Source: Cryptomeria japonica | Lineage: Eukaryota > Streptophyta > Pinopsida > Cupressales > Cupressaceae | DNA: 64,000 nt | NCBI RefSeq assembly: GCF_030272615.1 | Contig: NW_026729175.1 | Coordinates: 31,577-95,576 of the forward strand | Direction of reading: 5' to 3' | In this document: in pieces, positions 1 to 13,100 of the stretch | Numbering within the stretch: position 1 is the first letter of the stretch | Layout of the letters: the number at the start of each line of letters is the position of its first letter | Notes under the pieces: model-generated | What the model was told of the DNA's origin: nothing | Databases searched by the model: none | What the model saw: only the letters and a program-made list of their open reading frames with translations | Position numbers and translations under genes: made by a program

Positions 1-566
1 AATTGGTGTTTAGAGGTAGAACAAGCTTTCAAGATGCAAGTCCGTATTCCGGAGTTGGTAGAATCAAAACGCAATTTTGATGTACATCATGCTCTTAGAA
101 CCTCATTTCGGAGCTTTTGCCTTGAAAGCCCTGATTTTGGAACATCAAAATCAGTGTTTGGAGGCACAAGAAGGTTTAAAGAAGCAAGTCCCTATTCTGG
201 AGCCTGTAGCCTCAAAATTCTATTTTGACGCACATCATTCTCTTATAAGCTCATTTCGGAGCTTGCTCCTCGAAAGACCCAGTTTTTTAGTGTCAAAATC
301 AATGTTTGTAGGCACAACAAGGTTTCAAGATGCAAGTCCTGATTCTAGAGTCATTAGCGTCAAAATCTGGTTTTGGTGCACATCGTGCTTTTAGAACCTC
401 ATTTCGAAGCTTGTGCTTCAAAACCCCTGATTTTGGAGCATCAAAATCAGTGTTTTGAGGCACAACAAGGTTTCAAGATGCAAGCCCCGAGTCTAGAGCC
501 AGTAGCATCAAGATGCAAGTCCCAATTCTAGAGGCGGTAGCGTCAAAACGCAATTTTGATATACAC
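1..566 (+). repeat. 148-bp satellite array, sense block 1
   Basis: This is the right edge of a sense-orientation satellite block cut by the window start. It begins inside an F-type monomer (GGTGTTTAGAGG, then CAAGCTTTCAAGATGC) and runs through A/B-, C- and D-like monomers. A B monomer starts at 79, a C-like one near 227, and a D-like one near 373. The last satellite bases are the start of a B-like monomer (GATATACAC, 558-566), after which a GC-rich foreign stretch begins. There is a small internal fusion near 490-515, where a D-type tail is followed by an A-type tail. No gene is present. Confidence 0.93.
131..154. repeat. Exemplar of the mid-monomer dyad in B monomers
   Basis: Perfect 9-bp arms CTGATTTTG (131-139) and CAAAATCAG (146-154) around GAACAT. 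Many B monomers keep this dyad with zero to two mismatches, for example at about 13493-13514. Other types have only a shorter version (TTTTGGAGCATCAAAA). It sits about 70 bp from the boundary dyad, near half the repeat length. Confidence 0.75.
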
Positions 567-730
567 ACTAAGGTGCCCACCCTGGCAAATGTGCACGTGA
601 GGTGCGCACCCTGGGCAAACTGGGCTCCGACTTCGTGCATGCCGCACCTTGGAGGACACATCAAAGCGCTCCCGAGTTTGCACCAGCGTTGCGCACCGTG
701 GTGGGCACCTCGGAGCACACCAAGGTGGGC
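567..730. other. GC-rich non-satellite insert at a strand switch
   Basis: About 164 bp with no resemblance to the surrounding monomer. Counted by eye it is about 64 % G+C (103 of 160 bases at 571-730), against a clearly A/T-rich flank. It is built on a GGTGCSCACC-like motif: GGTGCCCACC at 572-581, the perfect palindrome GGTGCGCACC at 601-610, and GGTGGGCACC at 700-709, which is the reverse complement of the first. The left part is an imperfect 29-bp direct repeat (572-589 against 601-619). Satellite is sense to its left and antisense to its right. I see no clear target-site duplication; with flanks in opposite orientation none would be easy to recognise. An open frame crosses it on each strand, but both run out into satellite. 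It could be a fragment of another repeat family, a filler at an inversion breakpoint, or a piece of unique DNA. I do not recognise it. Confidence 0.85.
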
Positions 731-792
731 CACTGAATTTGATGCTCCAAAACTGGGGCTTTCAAGACACAAGCTTCGAAATGAGGTTCTAA

Positions 793-2209
793 GAGCAAGA
801 TGTGCGCCAAAATCAAATTTTCATGCTTTTGACTCAAAAATCAGGACTTGCATCTGGAAACCTTTTTGTGCCTCCAAACATTGATTTTGATTTCGAGGCA
901 GAAGCTCTGAAATGAGCTTCTAAGAGAATGATGTGCGTGAAAATCAAATTTTGACCCTACAAGCTCTGGAATAGAGACTTGCTTGTTGAAACCGTGTTGT
1001 GCTTCCAAACACTGATTTTGATGTTCCAAAATAGGGCTTTCAAGGCACAAGCTCCGAAATGAGGTTCTAAGAGCACTATGTACATCAAAATTATGTTTTG
1101 ATGTTACCAACTTTGGAATTGGGACTTGTGTCTTGAAACTTTGTTGTGCCTCCAAACACTAATTTTTATGCTCCAAAAACGATGTTTTTGAGGCACAACC
1201 TTCGAAATAAGGTTTTAAGAACACTATATTTGTCAAAATTGTGTTTTGATGCTATCAGCTTGAGAATCAAGACTTGTATCTTGAAACCTTGTTGTGCCTT
1301 TAAACATTGATTTTGATGTTTTGAAACTGGAGCTTTCGAGCCACACGCTGCAAAACAAGGTTCTAACAGCACGATGCGCATCAAAATCAGGTTTGGACAC
1401 TACAAGCTCCGAAATAGGGACTTCCATCTTGAATGCTTGTTGTGCCTCCAAAGACCAATTTTGATGCTTCGAAACCAAAGATTTTGAGGCATAAGCTCCA
1501 AAACAAGGTTCTAAGAGCACGATGTGTGTCAAAATCAAATTTTGACACTACCGGCTCTAGAATCGGGACTTGCATCTTGAAACCTTGTTGTGCCTCCAAA
1601 CATCGATTTTGATGCTCCAAAACTGGGGCTTTTGAGGCACAATTTCTAAAACAGGGTTCTAAGAGCACAATGTGAATCAAAATTGAATTTTGATGCTACT
1701 GGCTCTAAAATTGGGGCTTGCATCTTGAAACGTTGTTGTGCCAAAAAACACTAATTTTGATGCTCTGAAACTGGGGCTTTTGAGGCACAAGCTTTGAAAT
1801 GAGGTTCTAAGAGCACGTTGTACGCCAAAATCAGATTTTGCCGCTATTGACTCTAGAATCGGGACTTCAATCTTGAAACCTTGTTGTGCCTCCAAACATT
1901 GATTTTGATGCTCGAAAACTGGGTCTTTTGAGGCACAAGCTCCGAAATGAGCTTCTAAGAGAATGATGTGTGTCAAAATGGAATTTTGAAGCTACAGGCT
2001 CTAGAATAGGGACTTGATAATTTAAACCTTTTTGTGCCTCCAAACACTAATTTTCATGTTCCCAAATAAGGGCTTTTAAGGCACAAGCTCTGAAATGAGG
2101 TTATAAGAGCACGATGTACATCAAAATTGCGATTTGATGCTACGGACTCTAGAATTCGGACTTGTGTCTTGAAACATTGTTGTGCCTCCAAACACTAATT
2201 TTTATGCTC
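793..2209 (-). repeat. Diverged third copy of a duplicated antisense segment
   Basis: This stretch matches 32684-34047 along its length. Shared rare variants include a GCTTTTGACTC block next to CTTGCATCTGGAAACC, GACTTGCTTGTTGAAACC, the A-type tail with CACTATATTTGTC, GACTTGATAATTTAAACC, and CTTGAAACATTGTTGTGCC preceded by GCGATTTGA. It is the more diverged copy. It lacks about 18 bp near 890 but keeps about 110 bp near 1450-1550 that the 33.3-kb and 24.2-kb copies have lost. It begins about 60 bp after the end of the GC-rich insert. Confidence 0.78.
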
Positions 2210-5200
2210 CAAAAATGAGGATTTTGAGGTACAACCTCGAAAATGAGGATCTAAAAACACCATGTTTGTGAAAATCATGTTTTGACGCTATCAACTTGAG
2301 AATTGGGACTTATGCCTTGAAACCTTGTTGTGCCTTTAAACATTTATTTTGATGTTTTCAAACTGGAGCTTTCGAGCCACATGCTCTGAAATGAGGTTCT
2401 AAGAGCACGATGTGCATCAAAATAATGTTTTGACACTCCAGGCTCCGGAATAGGGACTTGCGTCTTGAAAGCTTGTTCTGCCTGCAAACACCAATTTTGA
2501 TGCTTCGAAACCAAAGATTTTGAGGCATAAGCTCCAAAACCCGTCAAAATCAAACTTTGACGCTACCGGCTTTGGAATCAGGACTTGCATCTTGAAACCT
2601 TGTTGTGCCTCCAAACATTGATTTTGATGCTCCAAAACTGGGGCTTTTGAGGCACAATTTCTATAAAAGTGTTCTAAGAGCACAATGTGCATCAAAATTG
2701 AAATTTGATGCTATTGGCTCTAGAATCCGAGCTTGCATCTTGTAACCTTGTTGTGCCTCAAAACATCGATTTTGATGCTCTGAAACTGGGGCTTTCGAGG
2801 CACAAGCTTCAAAATAAGGTTTTAAGAGCACCATGTGCGCCAAAATTACATGTTGAAACCTTGTTGTGCCTCCAAGCATTGATTTTGATGTACACCAAAA
2901 TTGCATTTTGATACTATTGACTCTGGAATTGGGACTTGTATCTTGAAACCTTGTTGTGCCTCCAAACATTAATTTTTATGCTCCAAAAATGAGGATTTTG
3001 ATGCACAACCTTGGAAATGAGGTTCTAAGAACAAAATGTTTGTCAAAATCTTGTTTTGACGTTATTAGCTTCAGAATCGGGACTTGTGTCTTGAAACCTT
3101 GTTGTGCCTTTAAACATTGATTTTGACATTTTCAAACTGGAGCTTTCGAGCCACATGCTCCGAAATGAGGTTCTAAAAGCACAATGTGCATCAAAATCAT
3201 GTTTTGAAACTACAGGCTCCGTAATAGTGACTTATGTCTTGAAAGCTTGTTCTGCCTCCAAACACCAATTTTGATGCTTTGAAACCAAAGATTTTGAGGC
3301 ATAAGCTCCAAAAATAGGTTCTAAGAGCACGATGTGCGTCAAAATCAAACTTGCATGTTCAAACCTTGTTGTGCCTCCAAACATTGATTTTGAAGCTCCA
3401 AAACTGGGTCTTTCGAGGCATAACCTCGAAAAATGAAGATTTTGAGGCACAACCTCCAAAATGAGATTCTAAGAACACCATGTTTGTCAAAATCGTGTTT
3501 TGAAGCTATCAGCTTGAGAATCGCGACTTGTGTCTTGAAACCTTGTTGTGCCTTTAAACATTGATTTTGATGTTTTGAAACTGGAGCTTTCGAGACACAC
3601 ACTCCGAAATGAGGTTCTAAGAGCATGACGTGCATCAAAATAACATTTTGACATTACAGGCTCTAGAATAGGGACTTGCGTCTTGAAAGCTTGTTTTGCC
3701 TCCAAACACCAATTTTGATGCTTCGAAACCGATGATTTTGACGCATAAGCTCCAAAACAAGGTTCTAAGAGCACTACGTGTATCAAAATAAAATTTTGAC
3801 ACTACCCGCTCCAAAATCAGGACTTACATCTTGAGACCTTGTTGTGCCTCCAAACATCGATTTTGATGCTCCAAAACTAGGGATTTTGAGGCACAATTTC
3901 TAAAATAGGGTTCTAAGAGCACAATGTTCATCAAAATTGAATTTTGATGCTACTGGCTCTAAAATCAGGGCTTGCATCTTGAAACCTTGTTGTGCCTCCA
4001 AACACTGATTTTGATGTTCCCAAATAAGAGTTTTCAAGGAGCAAGCTCCGAAATGAGGTTCTAAGAGCACGATGTACATCAAAATTGCATTTTGATGCTA
4101 CCGACTCTGGAATTGAGGCTTGTGTCTTGAAACCTTCTTGTGCCTCCAAACATTAATTTTTATGCTCCAAAAATGAGGCTTTTGAGGCACAACCTCCGAA
4201 ATGAGGTTCTAAGAACACCATGTTTGTCAAAATCGTGTTTTGACACTATCAGCTTGAGAATCGGGACTTGTGTCTTGAAACCTTGTTGTGCCTTTAAACA
4301 TTGATTTTGATGTTTTAAAACTGGAGCTTTCAGGCGACACGCTCTGAAATGAGGTTCTAAGAGCACAATGTGCATCAAAATCATGTTTTGCCACTACGGC
4401 CTCCGGAATAGGGACTTGCATCTTGAAAGCTTGTTGTGCCTCCAAAAAACAATTTTGATGCTTCGAAACCGATGATTTTGAGGCATAAGCTCCAAAACAA
4501 GGTTCTAAGAGCACGATGTGTGTCAAAATCAAATTTTGACGCTACCGACTCAAGAATCAGGACTTGCATCTTGAAACCTTGTTGTTCCTCCGAACATCGA
4601 TTTTGATGCTCCAAAACTAGGGCTTTCGAGGCAAAATATCTAAAATAGGGTTCTAAGAGCACAATATGCATCAAAATTCAATTTTGATGCTACTGGCTCT
4701 AGAATCGGGGCTTGCATCTTGAAACCTTGTTGTGCCTCAATACACTGATTTTGAAACTCCGAAAATTACGTTTTGACGCTACCGACTTTGAATTGGGACT
4801 TGTTTCTTGAAACCTTGTTGTGCCTCCAAACACTAATTTTTATGCTCCAAAAATGAGGCTTTTGAGGCACAACCTCCGGAAGGTTCTAAGAACACCATGT
4901 TTGTCAAAATAGTGTTTTAACGCTATCAGCTTGAGAATCAAGACTTGTGTCGTTAGACCTTGTTGTTTTAAGCATTGATTTTGATGTTTTGAAGCTGGAG
5001 CTTTGGAGCCACATGCTCTGAAACGAGGTTCTAGGAGCATGATGTGAGTCAAAATCATGTTTTGACACGAATAGGGACTTGCATCTTGAAAGCTTGTTGT
5101 GCCTCCAAACACCAATTTTGATGCTTCGAAACCAAATATTTTGAGGCATAAGCACCAAAACAAGGTTGCAAGAGCACGATGTGCGTCAAAATCAAAATTT

Positions 5201-7859
5201 GATGCTACCGGCTCCTGAATCAGGACTTGCATCTTGAAACCTTGTTTAGCCTCCAAATATCAATTTGACGCTCCAAAAGTGGCGCTTTTGAAGCCCAATT
5301 TCTAAACCAGGGTTCTAAGAGCACAATGTGCATAAAAATTGAATTTTGATGCGATTGGCTCTAGAATCGAGGCTTGCATCTTGAAACCTTGTTGTGCCGC
5401 ACAACTCTGATTTTGATGCTCTGAAACCGGGGCTTTTAAGGTACAAGCTTCGAAATGAGGTTCTAAGAGCATGATGTGCGCCAAAATCAGATTTTGAAAC
5501 GTGGTTGTGCCTCGAAACATTGATTTTGACGCTCCAAATCTGGGTCTTTCCAAGCACAAGCTCCGGAATGAGCTTCTAAGAGAATGATGTGCGTAAAAAT
5601 GAAATTTTGATGCTACAAGCTCTGGAATAGGGACTTGCCAAAACATTGATTTTGATGTGCCAAAATCAAGGCTTTCAAGGCACAAGCACTAATTTGTATG
5701 CTCCAAAAATGAGGCTTTTGAGGCGCAACCTCCGAAATGAGCTTCCAAGAACACCATGTTTGTCAAAATATTATTTTGACGCTATTAGCTTGAGAATCGG
5801 GACTTGTGTCGTGAAACCTTGTTGTGCCTTTAAACATTGATTTTGATGTTTTGAAACTAGAGCTTTCGAGCCACACTCTCTCAAACGAGGTTTTAAGAGC
5901 ACAATGTGCATCAAAATCATGTTTTGACACTAAATGCTCCGGAATAGGGACTTGCGTCTTGAAAGCTTGTTGTGCCTCCAAACACCAATTTTGATGCTTC
6001 AAAACCCAAGGTTCTAAGAGCACAATGTGCATCAAAATCAAATGTTGACGCTACCGGCTCCAAAATCAGGACTTCCATCTTGAAACCTTGTTGTGCCTTT
6101 AAACATTGATTTTGATGTTTTGAAACTGGAGCTTTCGATCCACACGCTCGGAAACGAGGTTCTAAGAGCACGATGTGCATCAAAATCACGTTTTGACACT
6201 AAAGGCTGCGGAATAGGGACTTGCCTCTTGAAAGCTTGTTGTGCCTTAAAACACCAATTTTGATGCTTCGAAACCGAAGATTTTGAGGCATGAGCTCCAA
6301 AACAAGGTTTTAAGAGTACGATGTGCATCAAAACCAAACTTTGACGCTACCGGCTCCACAATTAGGACTTGCATCTTTAAACCTTGTTGTGCCTCCAAAC
6401 ATCGATTTTGATGCTCGACAACTGGGGCTTTTGAGGCACAATTTCTAAAACAGGGTTCTAAGAGCACAATGTGCATCAAAATTGAACTTGGATGCTACTG
6501 GCTCTACAATCGGGTCTTGCATCTTGAAACCTTGTTGTGCCTCAAAAAAATGATTTTGATGCTCCAAAACTGCGTCTTTCGAAGCAGAAGCTCCGAAATG
6601 ATCTTCTAAGAGAATGATGTGCGTCAAAATGGATTTTTGACACATTAGGCTTTGGAGTTGGGACTTGCTTCTTGAAACCTTGTTGTGTCTCAAAACATTG
6701 ATTTTGATGTTCCAAAATCAGGGCTTTCAAGGCACAAGCTCTGAAATGAGGTTTTAAGAACACGATGTACATCAAAACTGTGTTTTGACGCTACCGACTC
6801 TGGAATTGGGACTTGTGTCTTGAAACCTTGTTGTGCCTCCAAACATTGATTTTGATACTCCAAAATTGGGGCTTTTGAGGCACAATTTCTAAAATAGGGT
6901 TCTAAGAGCACAATGTGAATCAAAATTGAATTTTGATGCTACTGGCTCTACAATCGGGGATTTCAAGGCACAAGATCTAAAATGACGTTCTAAGAGCATG
7001 ATGTACATCAAAATTGAATTTTGACGCTACCGACTATGGAATTGGGACTTGTGTCCTGAAACCTTGTCGTGCCTCCAAACACTAATTTTTATGCTCCAAA
7101 AATGAGGCTTTTGAGGGACAACCTCCAAAATAAGGTTCTAAGAACACCATGTTTGTCAAAATCGTGTTTTGATGCTATCAGCTTGATAATCGAGACTTGT
7201 GTCTTGAAACCTTGTTGTGCCTTTAAACATTGATTTTGATGTTTTGAAACTGGAGCTTTTGAGCGACACACTGCGAAATGAGGTTCTAAGAGCATGATGT
7301 GCATCAAAATCATGTTTTGACACTACAGGCTCTGGAATAGGGACTTGCGTCTTGAAACCTTCTTGTGCCTCCAAACACCAATTTTGATGCTTCGAAACCA
7401 AAGATTTTGAGGCATAAGCTCCAAAACAAGGTTCTAAAACAACACTGTGCGTCAAAATCAAAATTTGACGCTACCGGCTCCAGAAGTAGGACTTGCATCT
7501 TTAAACCTTGTTGTGCCACCAAACATCGATTTTAATCCTCCAAAACTCGGGCTTTTGAGGCAGAATTTCTAAAATAGGGGTCTAAGAGCACAATGTGCAT
7601 CAAAATTGAATTTTGATGCTACTGGTTTTGGAATCGGGGCTTGCATCTTGAAACCTTTTTGTGCCTCAAAACACTGATTTTGATGCTTTGAAACTGGGGC
7701 TTTCCAGGTACAAGCTTCGAAATGAGGTTCTAAGAGCACGATGTGCACCAAAATCAGATTTTGATGCTATTGACTCTAGAATCGGGACTTGCATCTTGAA
7801 AACTTGTTGTGCCTCCTAACATCAATTTTGATGCTCCAAAACTGGGGCTTTTGGGGCAC

Positions 7860-8155
7860 AATTTCTAAAATAGGGTTCTAAGAGCACAATGTGCATCAAA
7901 ATTGAATTTTGATGATACTGGCTCTACAATCAAGGCTTGCATCTTGAAACCTTGTTGTGCCTCAAAACAATGATTTTGATGCTCCAAAATTGGGGCTTTT
8001 GAGGCACAATTTCTAAAATAGGGTTCTAAGAGCACAATGTGCATCAAAATTGAATTTTGATGATACTGGCTCTAGAATCAGGGCTTGCATCTTGAAACCT
8101 TGTTGTGCCTCAAAACAATGATTTTGATGCTCCAAAACTGGGGCTTTCGAGGCAC
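7860..8155 (-). repeat. Fresh single-monomer tandem duplication
   Basis: Two adjacent monomers (7860-8007 and 8008-8155) are nearly identical. Both carry the unusual GATGATACTGG in place of the usual GATGCTACTGG, and both carry CAAAACAATGATTTTGATGC. Everywhere else neighbouring monomers belong to different types, so this pair is a recent duplication of exactly one 148-bp unit, as expected from unequal exchange. Confidence 0.82.
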
Positions 8156-10117
8156 AAGCTTTGAAATGAGGTTCTAAGACCACGATGTGCGCCAAAATCA
8201 GATTTTGATGCTATTGACTCTAGAATCGGGACTTACATCATTGAAACCTTGTTGTGCCTCAAAATCAGAGCTTTCAAGGCACAAGCTCTGAAATGAGGTT
8301 CTAAGAGCATGATGTACATTAAAATTGCGTTTTGACGATAGCGACTCTAGAATTGGGACTTGTAACTTGAAACATTGTTGTGCCTCCAAACACTAATTTT
8401 TATGTTCCAAAAAGGGAGGCTTTTGAGGCACAACCTCTGAAATGGGGTTCTAAGAACACGATGTTTGTCAAAATGGTGTTTTGACGCTATCAGCTTGAGA
8501 ATCGGGATTTTTGTCTTGAAACCTTGTTGTTCCTTTAAACATTTATTTTGATGTTTTGAAACTGCAGCTTTCGAGTCACACGCTCCGAAATGAGGTTCTA
8601 AGAGCACGATGTGCATCAAAATTATTTTTTCACACTATAGGCTCTGGAATAGGGACTTGCATCTTGAAAGCTTGTTGTGCCTCCAAACACCAATTTTGAT
8701 GCTTCAAAACTGAAGATTTTGAGGCATAAGCTCCAAAACAAGGTTCTAAGAGCACGTTTTGATGCTACCAGCTCTGAAATAGCGACTTGTGTCTTGCAAC
8801 CTTGTGCCTCCAAATACCAATTTTGGTGCTTGAAAACCGGGGCTTTCTAGGGACAAGCTCCTAAATAAGGTTCTTAGAGCACGATGTGCTTCAAAATCAC
8901 ATTTTGACACTACCGGCTATGGAATTGGGACTTGCATCTTGAAACCTTCTTGTGCCTCCAAACACCAATTTTGATATTCTGAAACCGAGGCGTTTGAGGT
9001 GCAAGCTTTGAAAGAAGGTTCTAAGAGAACGATGTGACTCAAAATTGAATTTTGATGCTACCGGCACCAGAATCGGGACTTGCATCTTGAAACCTTGTTG
9101 TGCCTCCAAACAATAATTTTGATGTTCCAAAATCAGGGCTTCCAAGACACAAGCTCCAAAATGAGGTTCTAAGAGCACAATGTACATCAAAATTGTGTTT
9201 TGATGCTACCGACTCTAGAATTGGGACTTGTGTCTTGAAACCTTGTTGTGCCTCCAAACACTAATTTTTATGCTCCAAAAACGAGGCTTTTGAGGCACAA
9301 CCTCCGAAATGAGGTTCTAAGAACACCATGTTTGTCAAAATTGTGTTTTCACGCTATCATTTTGAGAATCGCGACTTGTGTTCTAAGACCATGATGTGCG
9401 TCAAAATCAAATTTTGACGCTACCGGCTCCAGGATCAACACTTGCATCTTGAAACCTTTTTGTGCCTCCAAACATCGATGTTGATGCTCCAAAACTGGGG
9501 CTTTTGAGGCACAATTTCTAAAACAGGGTTATTAGAGCACAATGTGCATCAAAATTGAATTTTGATGCTGCAAGCTCTAGAATCGGGGCTTGAATCTTGA
9601 AACCTTGTTGTGCGTCAAAACACTGATTTTGATACTCCAAAACTGGGGATTTCAAGGCACAAGCTTCGAAATGAGGTTCTAAGAGCATGATGTGCGCCAA
9701 AATCAAATTTTGACGCTATTGACTCTACAATCGGGACTTGCATCTTGAAACCTTGTTGTGCCTCCAGAAAATGATTTTGATGCTCCAAAATTGGGTCTTT
9801 GGACGCTACACACTCTGGAATAGGGACTTGCTTCTTTAAACCTTGTTGGGCCTCCAAATGCTGATTTTGATGTTCCAAAATCAGGGCTTTCAAGGCACAA
9901 GCTCCGTAATGAGGTTCTAAGAGCACGATGTACATCAAAATTGTGTTTTGACGCTACCGACTCTGGATTTGGGACATGTGCCTTGAAAATTTGTTGTGCC
10001 TCCAAACACTAATTTTTATTCTCCAAAAATGAGGATTTTGAGGCACAACCTCTAAAATCAGGTTCTAAGAACACCCTATTTGTCAAAATAGTATTTTGAT
10101 GCTATCAGCTTGAGAAT

Positions 10118-13100
10118 ATCAAAATTGGTGTTTGGAGGCACAAGAAGGTTTCAAGATGCAAGTCGTAATTCCAGAGCCGGTAGTGTCAAAATGCTATATT
10201 GAAGCACATCGTGCTCTTAGAACCTTATTTAGGAGCTTGTCCCTTGAAAGTCACTGTTTGGGACCATCAAAATTGGTATTTGGAGGCACAAGGTTGCAAG
10301 ACGCAAGTCACAATTTCGGAGTTGGTAGCATCAAAACGTGATTTTGATGCACATGGTGGTCTTAGAGCCTCGTTTGTGGAGCTTGTGCCTTGAAAGCTCC
10401 AGTTTCAAAACATCAAAATCAATGTCTAAAGGCAAAACAAGGTTTCAAGACACAAGTCCTGATTCTCAAGCTAATACCGTCAAAACACGATTTTGACAAA
10501 CATGGTGTTCTTATAACCTCATTTCAGAGGTTGTGCCTTAAAAGCCTCATTTTTGGAGTATAAAAAAATAGTGTTTGGAAGCACAACAAGGTTTAAAGAC
10601 ACAAGTCCAATTTGCAGAGTCGGTAGCATCAAAACGCAATTTTGATGTACATCGTGCTCTTAGAACCTCATTTCAGAGCTTGTGCCTTGAAAGCCCTATT
10701 CCTGATATTGATGCACATCGTGCTCTTAGAACCTCATTGCGGAGCTTGTGCCTCGAAAGCCCCAGTTTCAAAACATCAAAATCAATGTTTAAGGGCACAA
10801 CAAGGTTTCAAGACACAAGTCCTGATTCTCAAGCTGATAGCATCAAAACACGATTTTGACAAACATGGTGTTCTTAGAACCTCATTTCAGAGGTTGTGCC
10901 TCAAAAACGTCATTTTTGGAACATAAGAAATAGTGTTTGGAGGCACAACAAGGTTTCAAGACACAAGTCCCAATTCCAGAGTCGGTAGCATCAAAACGCA
11001 ATTTTTATGTACGTCGTGCTCTTAGAACCTCATTTTGGAGCTTGTGCCTTGAAAGCCCTAATTTTGGAACATCAAAATTAATGTTTGGAGGCACAACAAG
11101 GTTTCAAGAAGCAAGTCCCTATTCCAGAGCCTGTAGCGTAAAATTTCTATTTTGACACACATCATTCTCTTAGAATCTCATTTTGGAGCTTGTGGCTGGA
11201 AAGACCCAGTTTTCGAGTATCAAAATCAATGTTCGAAGGCACAACAAAGTTTCAAGATGTAAGTCCCGATTCTAGAGTCAATAGCGTCAAAATCTGATTT
11301 TGACGCACATCGTGCTCTTAGAACCTCATTTCGAAGCATCAAAATCAGTGTTTTGAGGCAAAACAAGGTTTCACGATGCAAGCCCCGATTCTAGAGCCAG
11401 TAGCATCAAAATTCAAGTTTGATGCACATTGTGCTCTTAGAACCCTATTTTAGAAATTGTGCCTCAAAAGCCCCAGTTTTGGAGCATCAAAATCGATGTT
11501 TGGAGGCATAACAAGGTTTCAATATGCAAGTCCTAATTCTAGAGCCCGTAGTGTCAAAATTTGATTTTGATGCACATCGTGCTCTTAGAACCTTGTTTAG
11601 GAGCTGATGCCTCAAAATTTGATTTTGACGCACAGTGTGCTCTTAGAACGTGATTTTGATGCACATCATGCTCTTAGAACCTCGTTTCGGAGCATGTTCT
11701 TAGAACCTCATTTAGGAAGTTGTGCCTCAAAAGCCTCATTTTTGGATCATAAAAATTAGTGTTTGGAGGCACAACAATGTTTCAAGACACAAGTCCCAAC
11801 TCCAGAGTCGGTAGTGTCAAAAGGCAATTTTGATGTACATCGTTCTCTTAGATCCTCATTTCAGAGCTTGTGCCTTGAAAGCCCTTATTTTGGAACATCT
11901 AAGTCAATGTTTGGAGGCACGAAAACGTTCCAAGAAGCAAGTCCCTATTCCGGAGCCTGGAGCGTCAAAATTCTATTTTGATGCACATCATTCTCTTAGA
12001 AGCTCATTTCGGTGCTTGTGTCTGGAAAGACCCAGTTTTCGAGCATCAAAATCAATGTTTGGAGGCACAATAAGGTTTCAAGATGCAAGTCTAGATTCTA
12101 GAGTCAATAGCACCAAAATATGATTTTCAAGCACATTGTGCTTTTAGAACCTCATTTCAAAGCTTGTGCCTCAAAAGGCCTGGTTTTGGAGCATCAAAGT
12201 CATTGTTTTATGGCACAACAAAGTTTCAAGATGCATGCCTCGATTCTCAAGCTATTAGCATCAAAATTAAATTTTGATGCACATTATGGTCTTAGAACCT
12301 TGTTTTGGAAATTGTGCCTCAAAAGCCCCAGTTTTGGAGCAACAAAATCAATGTTTGGAGGCACAACAAGGTTTCAAGATGCAAGTCGTTATTCTGGGGC
12401 ACAAAAAGCTTTCAACACGCAAGTCCCTATTCTGGAGCCTGTAGAGTCAAAACGTGATTTTGATGCACATCGTGCTCTTAGAACCTCGTTTAGGAGTGTG
12501 TGGCTTCAAAGCTCAAGTTTCAAAACATCAAAATCAATGTTTAAAGGCACAACAAGGTTTTAAGATACAAGTCCCAATTCTCAAGCTGATAGCGTCAAAA
12601 CACGATTTTGACAAACATGGTGTTCTTAGAACCTCATTTGGGAGGTTGTGCCTCAAAAGCCTTGTTTTTGGAGCATAAAAATTAGTGTTTGGAGGCACAA
12701 CAAGGTTTCAAGACACAAGTACCAATTCCAGAGTTGGTAGTGTCAAAATGCAATTTTGATGTACATCGTGCTCTTAGAACCTCATTACAGAGCTTGTGCC
12801 TTGAAAGCCCCAATTTTGGAACATCAAAGTCAGTTTTTGGAGGCACAACAACGTTTCAAGAAGAAAGTGCCTACTCCAGAGCCTGTAGCGTCAAAATTCC
12901 ATTTTGAAGCACATCATTCTCTTAGAAGCTCATTTCGAAGCTTGTGCCTCGAAAGACACAGTTTTGGAGCCTGAAAATCAATGTTTCGAGGCACAACAAT
13001 ATTTCAAGATGCAAGTCCCAATTCTAGAGTCAATAGCATCAAAATCTGATTTTGGTGCACATCGTGCTCTTAGAACCTCATTTCGAAGCTTCTGCCTCGA

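Larger units (their letters stand above)
731..10117 (-). repeat. 148-bp satellite array, antisense block 1
   Basis: About 9.4 kb of satellite in antisense orientation, recognisable by AAATGAGGTTCTAAGAGCAC recurring about every 148 bp. Read on the minus strand the same monomer types and order seen elsewhere appear: B and A monomers with TGTTTGTCAAAAT, the G type with GCCACACGCTC, F with GGCATAAGCTCC, and E with AATTTCTAAAACAGGG. Monomer fusions and short deletions are common, for example around 4880-5060, 5610-5690 and 9370-9390. I-like and H-like monomers lie near 8830-9060. A single-monomer tandem duplication is at 7860-8155. No gene is present. Confidence 0.95.

Noticed and set aside
601-610. 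Palindrome GGTGCGCACC as a transcription-factor operator
   Set aside because: A single 10-bp palindrome in a motif-repetitive, GC-rich piece with no gene nearby. A regulatory reading has no support.
473-884. Open frames on both strands crossing the GC-rich insert
   Set aside because: Only the central 50 or so codons are non-satellite, both ends are satellite, and the sequence is too short and too GC-rich to judge coding from openness. No recognised domain.
841-2000. Minus-strand frames suggesting a gene cluster
   Set aside because: Strand preference of open frames simply follows the orientation of the satellite block.
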